DNA of 7,035 nucleotides from VGCC01 sp040381195 (GTDB taxonomy: Bacteria > Actinomycetota > Actinomycetes > S36-B12): assembly GCA_040381195.1 (NCBI GenBank), contig JBEIHR010000094.1, positions 1-7,035 of the forward strand, written 5' to 3'. Position numbers and translations under genes: made by a program. How positions within the stretch are numbered: the first letter of the stretch is position 1; the number at the start of each line of letters is the position of its first letter. This document shows, piece after piece, positions 6,122-7,035 of the stretch. Under the pieces are notes generated by a model. The model saw nothing but the letters and a program-made list of their open reading frames with translations. It had not been told where the DNA came from and searched no databases.

Positions 6122-7035
6122 TGCGTTATTTCGTCACCGGTGCCGCGGGCTTCATCGGGTCCCACTTCGTGCGGGAACTCCTCGCAGGGACCTACGGTGT
6201 GGAACCCACGGGCGTCACCGTCTACGACAAGTTGACCTACGCCGGGAACTTGGAGAACCTCGCATCGGTCTCGGGTGATTCCCGGTTCCAGTTCATCCGC
6301 GGGGACATCTGCGACGGAGATCTGCTCGATGATGTGCTTCCCGGCCACGACGTGGTGGTGAACTTCGCGGCGGAGACGCATGGGGATCGCTCGATCCACG
6401 GTCCACAGGACTTCGTCGTGACCAACGTGGTGGGCACGCAGACGATCCTCGACGCGTGCGTGCGGCACGGCATTCCGCGTACCGTGCACATCGGTACCGA
6501 CGAGGTGTACGGCTCGATCGACGAGGGCTCGTGGACGGAAGACGAGCCCCTCAAACCCAACTCCCCCTATTCCGCGGCCAAGGCAGCGGCCGAGATGCTG
6601 GTGCGCGCCTACAACGTCACCTACGGGCTGAACGTGTCCTCGACCCGGTGCTCGAACAACTACGGGCCCTACCAATTCCCGGAGAAGGTCATCCCACTCT
6701 TCGTCACCAACCTGATCGACGGGAAGAAGGTGCCGCTCTACGGCGACGGCCTCAACGTCCGCGACTGGTTGCACGTCGATGACCACTGCCGCGGGATCGC
6801 ACTCGTCATCGAGAAGGGTCAACCGGGCCAGTCCTACAACATCGGCGGTGGCCTGGAGCTCAACAACCGCGAACTCACCGAGCGGGTGCTCGCCGCGATG
6901 GGTGCCGACTGGTCGATGGTGCAGCCGGTCGAGGACCGCAAGGGTCACGATCGTCGGTACTCCGTCGACGACTCCCGACTCCGCGCCCTGGGGTACGCCC
7001 CGCAGCACTCCTTCGACGAGGGACTCGCCGAGACC
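6121..7035 (+). CDS. rmlB: dTDP-glucose 4,6-dehydratase (3' end outside window)
   Basis: The first 305 codons of an NAD-dependent extended short-chain dehydrogenase that turns dTDP-glucose into dTDP-4-keto-6-deoxyglucose, the second step to dTDP-rhamnose and other deoxysugars of the envelope. The Rossmann motif GAAGFIGS (7-14) binds NAD. The active site is complete: TDEVYG with T126, D127 and E128, and YSAAK with Y150 and K154. RCSNNYGPYQFPEK (176-189) and RKGHDRRYSVD (273-283) are the nucleotide-sugar-binding blocks. The usual AAESHVDRSI reads AAETHGDRSI (83-92), a small departure. Family length is about 330-350, so some 25-45 residues are missing past the window end. An AAGGAG Shine-Dalgarno (6107-6112) lies 8 bases before the ATG, whose A is the last base of the pheA stop (TGATG), so it is translated from the same mRNA. 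A symbol of rfbB is equally valid. Confidence 0.96.
   Translation, partial: MRYFVTGAAGFIGSHFVRELLAGTYGVEPTGVTVYDKLTYAGNLENLASVSGDSRFQFIRGDICDGDLLDDVLPGHDVVVNFAAETHGDRSIHGPQDFVVTNVVGTQTILDACVRHGIPRTVHIGTDEVYGSIDEGSWTEDEPLKPNSPYSAAKAAAEMLVRAYNVTYGLNVSSTRCSNNYGPYQFPEKVIPLFVTNLIDGKKVPLYGDGLNVRDWLHVDDHCRGIALVIEKGQPGQSYNIGGGLELNNRELTERVLAAMGADWSMVQPVEDRKGHDRRYSVDDSRLRALGYAPQHSFDEGLAET

Noticed and set aside
6016..7008. A 330-codon minus-strand open frame opposite rmlB
   Set aside because: It lies antisense to an unmistakable dehydratase with all catalytic motifs, and its translation is a Val/Asp/His-rich shadow without a recognisable fold.
1..7035. A defence island, prophage or mobile element
   Set aside because: No transposase, integrase, recombinase, terminal repeats or shift in codon use is visible. 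The only hint is the cut nucleotidyltransferase-like end at the left edge, which is too short to build on.

Overview
The window looks like chromosomal housekeeping sequence from a high-GC Gram-positive bacterium (Actinomycetota). The reasons are the GC-rich coding with G/C at third codon positions, frequent GTG starts, gene-dense layout with many 4-base or 1-base overlaps, and an actinobacterial gene set (SEC-C/DUF5926 protein next to a glycerophosphodiesterase, DUF4446 protein in front of prephenate dehydratase). I cannot name a genus. Almost every base is coding; the longest gap is 85 bases. I see no rRNA, tRNA, CRISPR array, insertion sequence or phage remnant.

Layout, left to right. (1) The last 57 codons of a plus-strand gene, probably a DUF6036/AbiEii-like nucleotidyltransferase, whose stop codon is interlocked in a CTAG with the stop of (2) a minus-strand HAD phosphatase. 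(3) A 35-base divergent gap leads to a plus-strand pair: a cytosolic glycerophosphodiester phosphodiesterase and a DUF5926 protein with an N-terminal SEC-C zinc motif. (4) This pair converges, with only 5 bases between stops, on a minus-strand two-gene operon. That operon encodes a 440-residue membrane protein with a channel-like pore segment and, coupled by an ATGA overlap, a TMEM165/Gdt1-type cation transporter. (5) An 85-base divergent promoter region holds a good leaderless-type -10 and a 12-base GC palindrome. (6) The plus-strand operon DUF4446 - pheA - rmlB (cut by the window end) follows, joined by an ATGA overlap and a TGATG overlap.

Functionally, pheA makes phenylpyruvate for phenylalanine and rmlB makes the 4-keto-6-deoxy intermediate of dTDP-rhamnose or another deoxysugar for the envelope. 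The channel-like protein and Gdt1 homologue probably form an ion-homeostasis pair. No clear defence or novel mobile system is present. The most interesting under-described item is the channel-like protein with a degenerate K+-channel-type filter, translationally coupled to a Gdt1 cation transporter.
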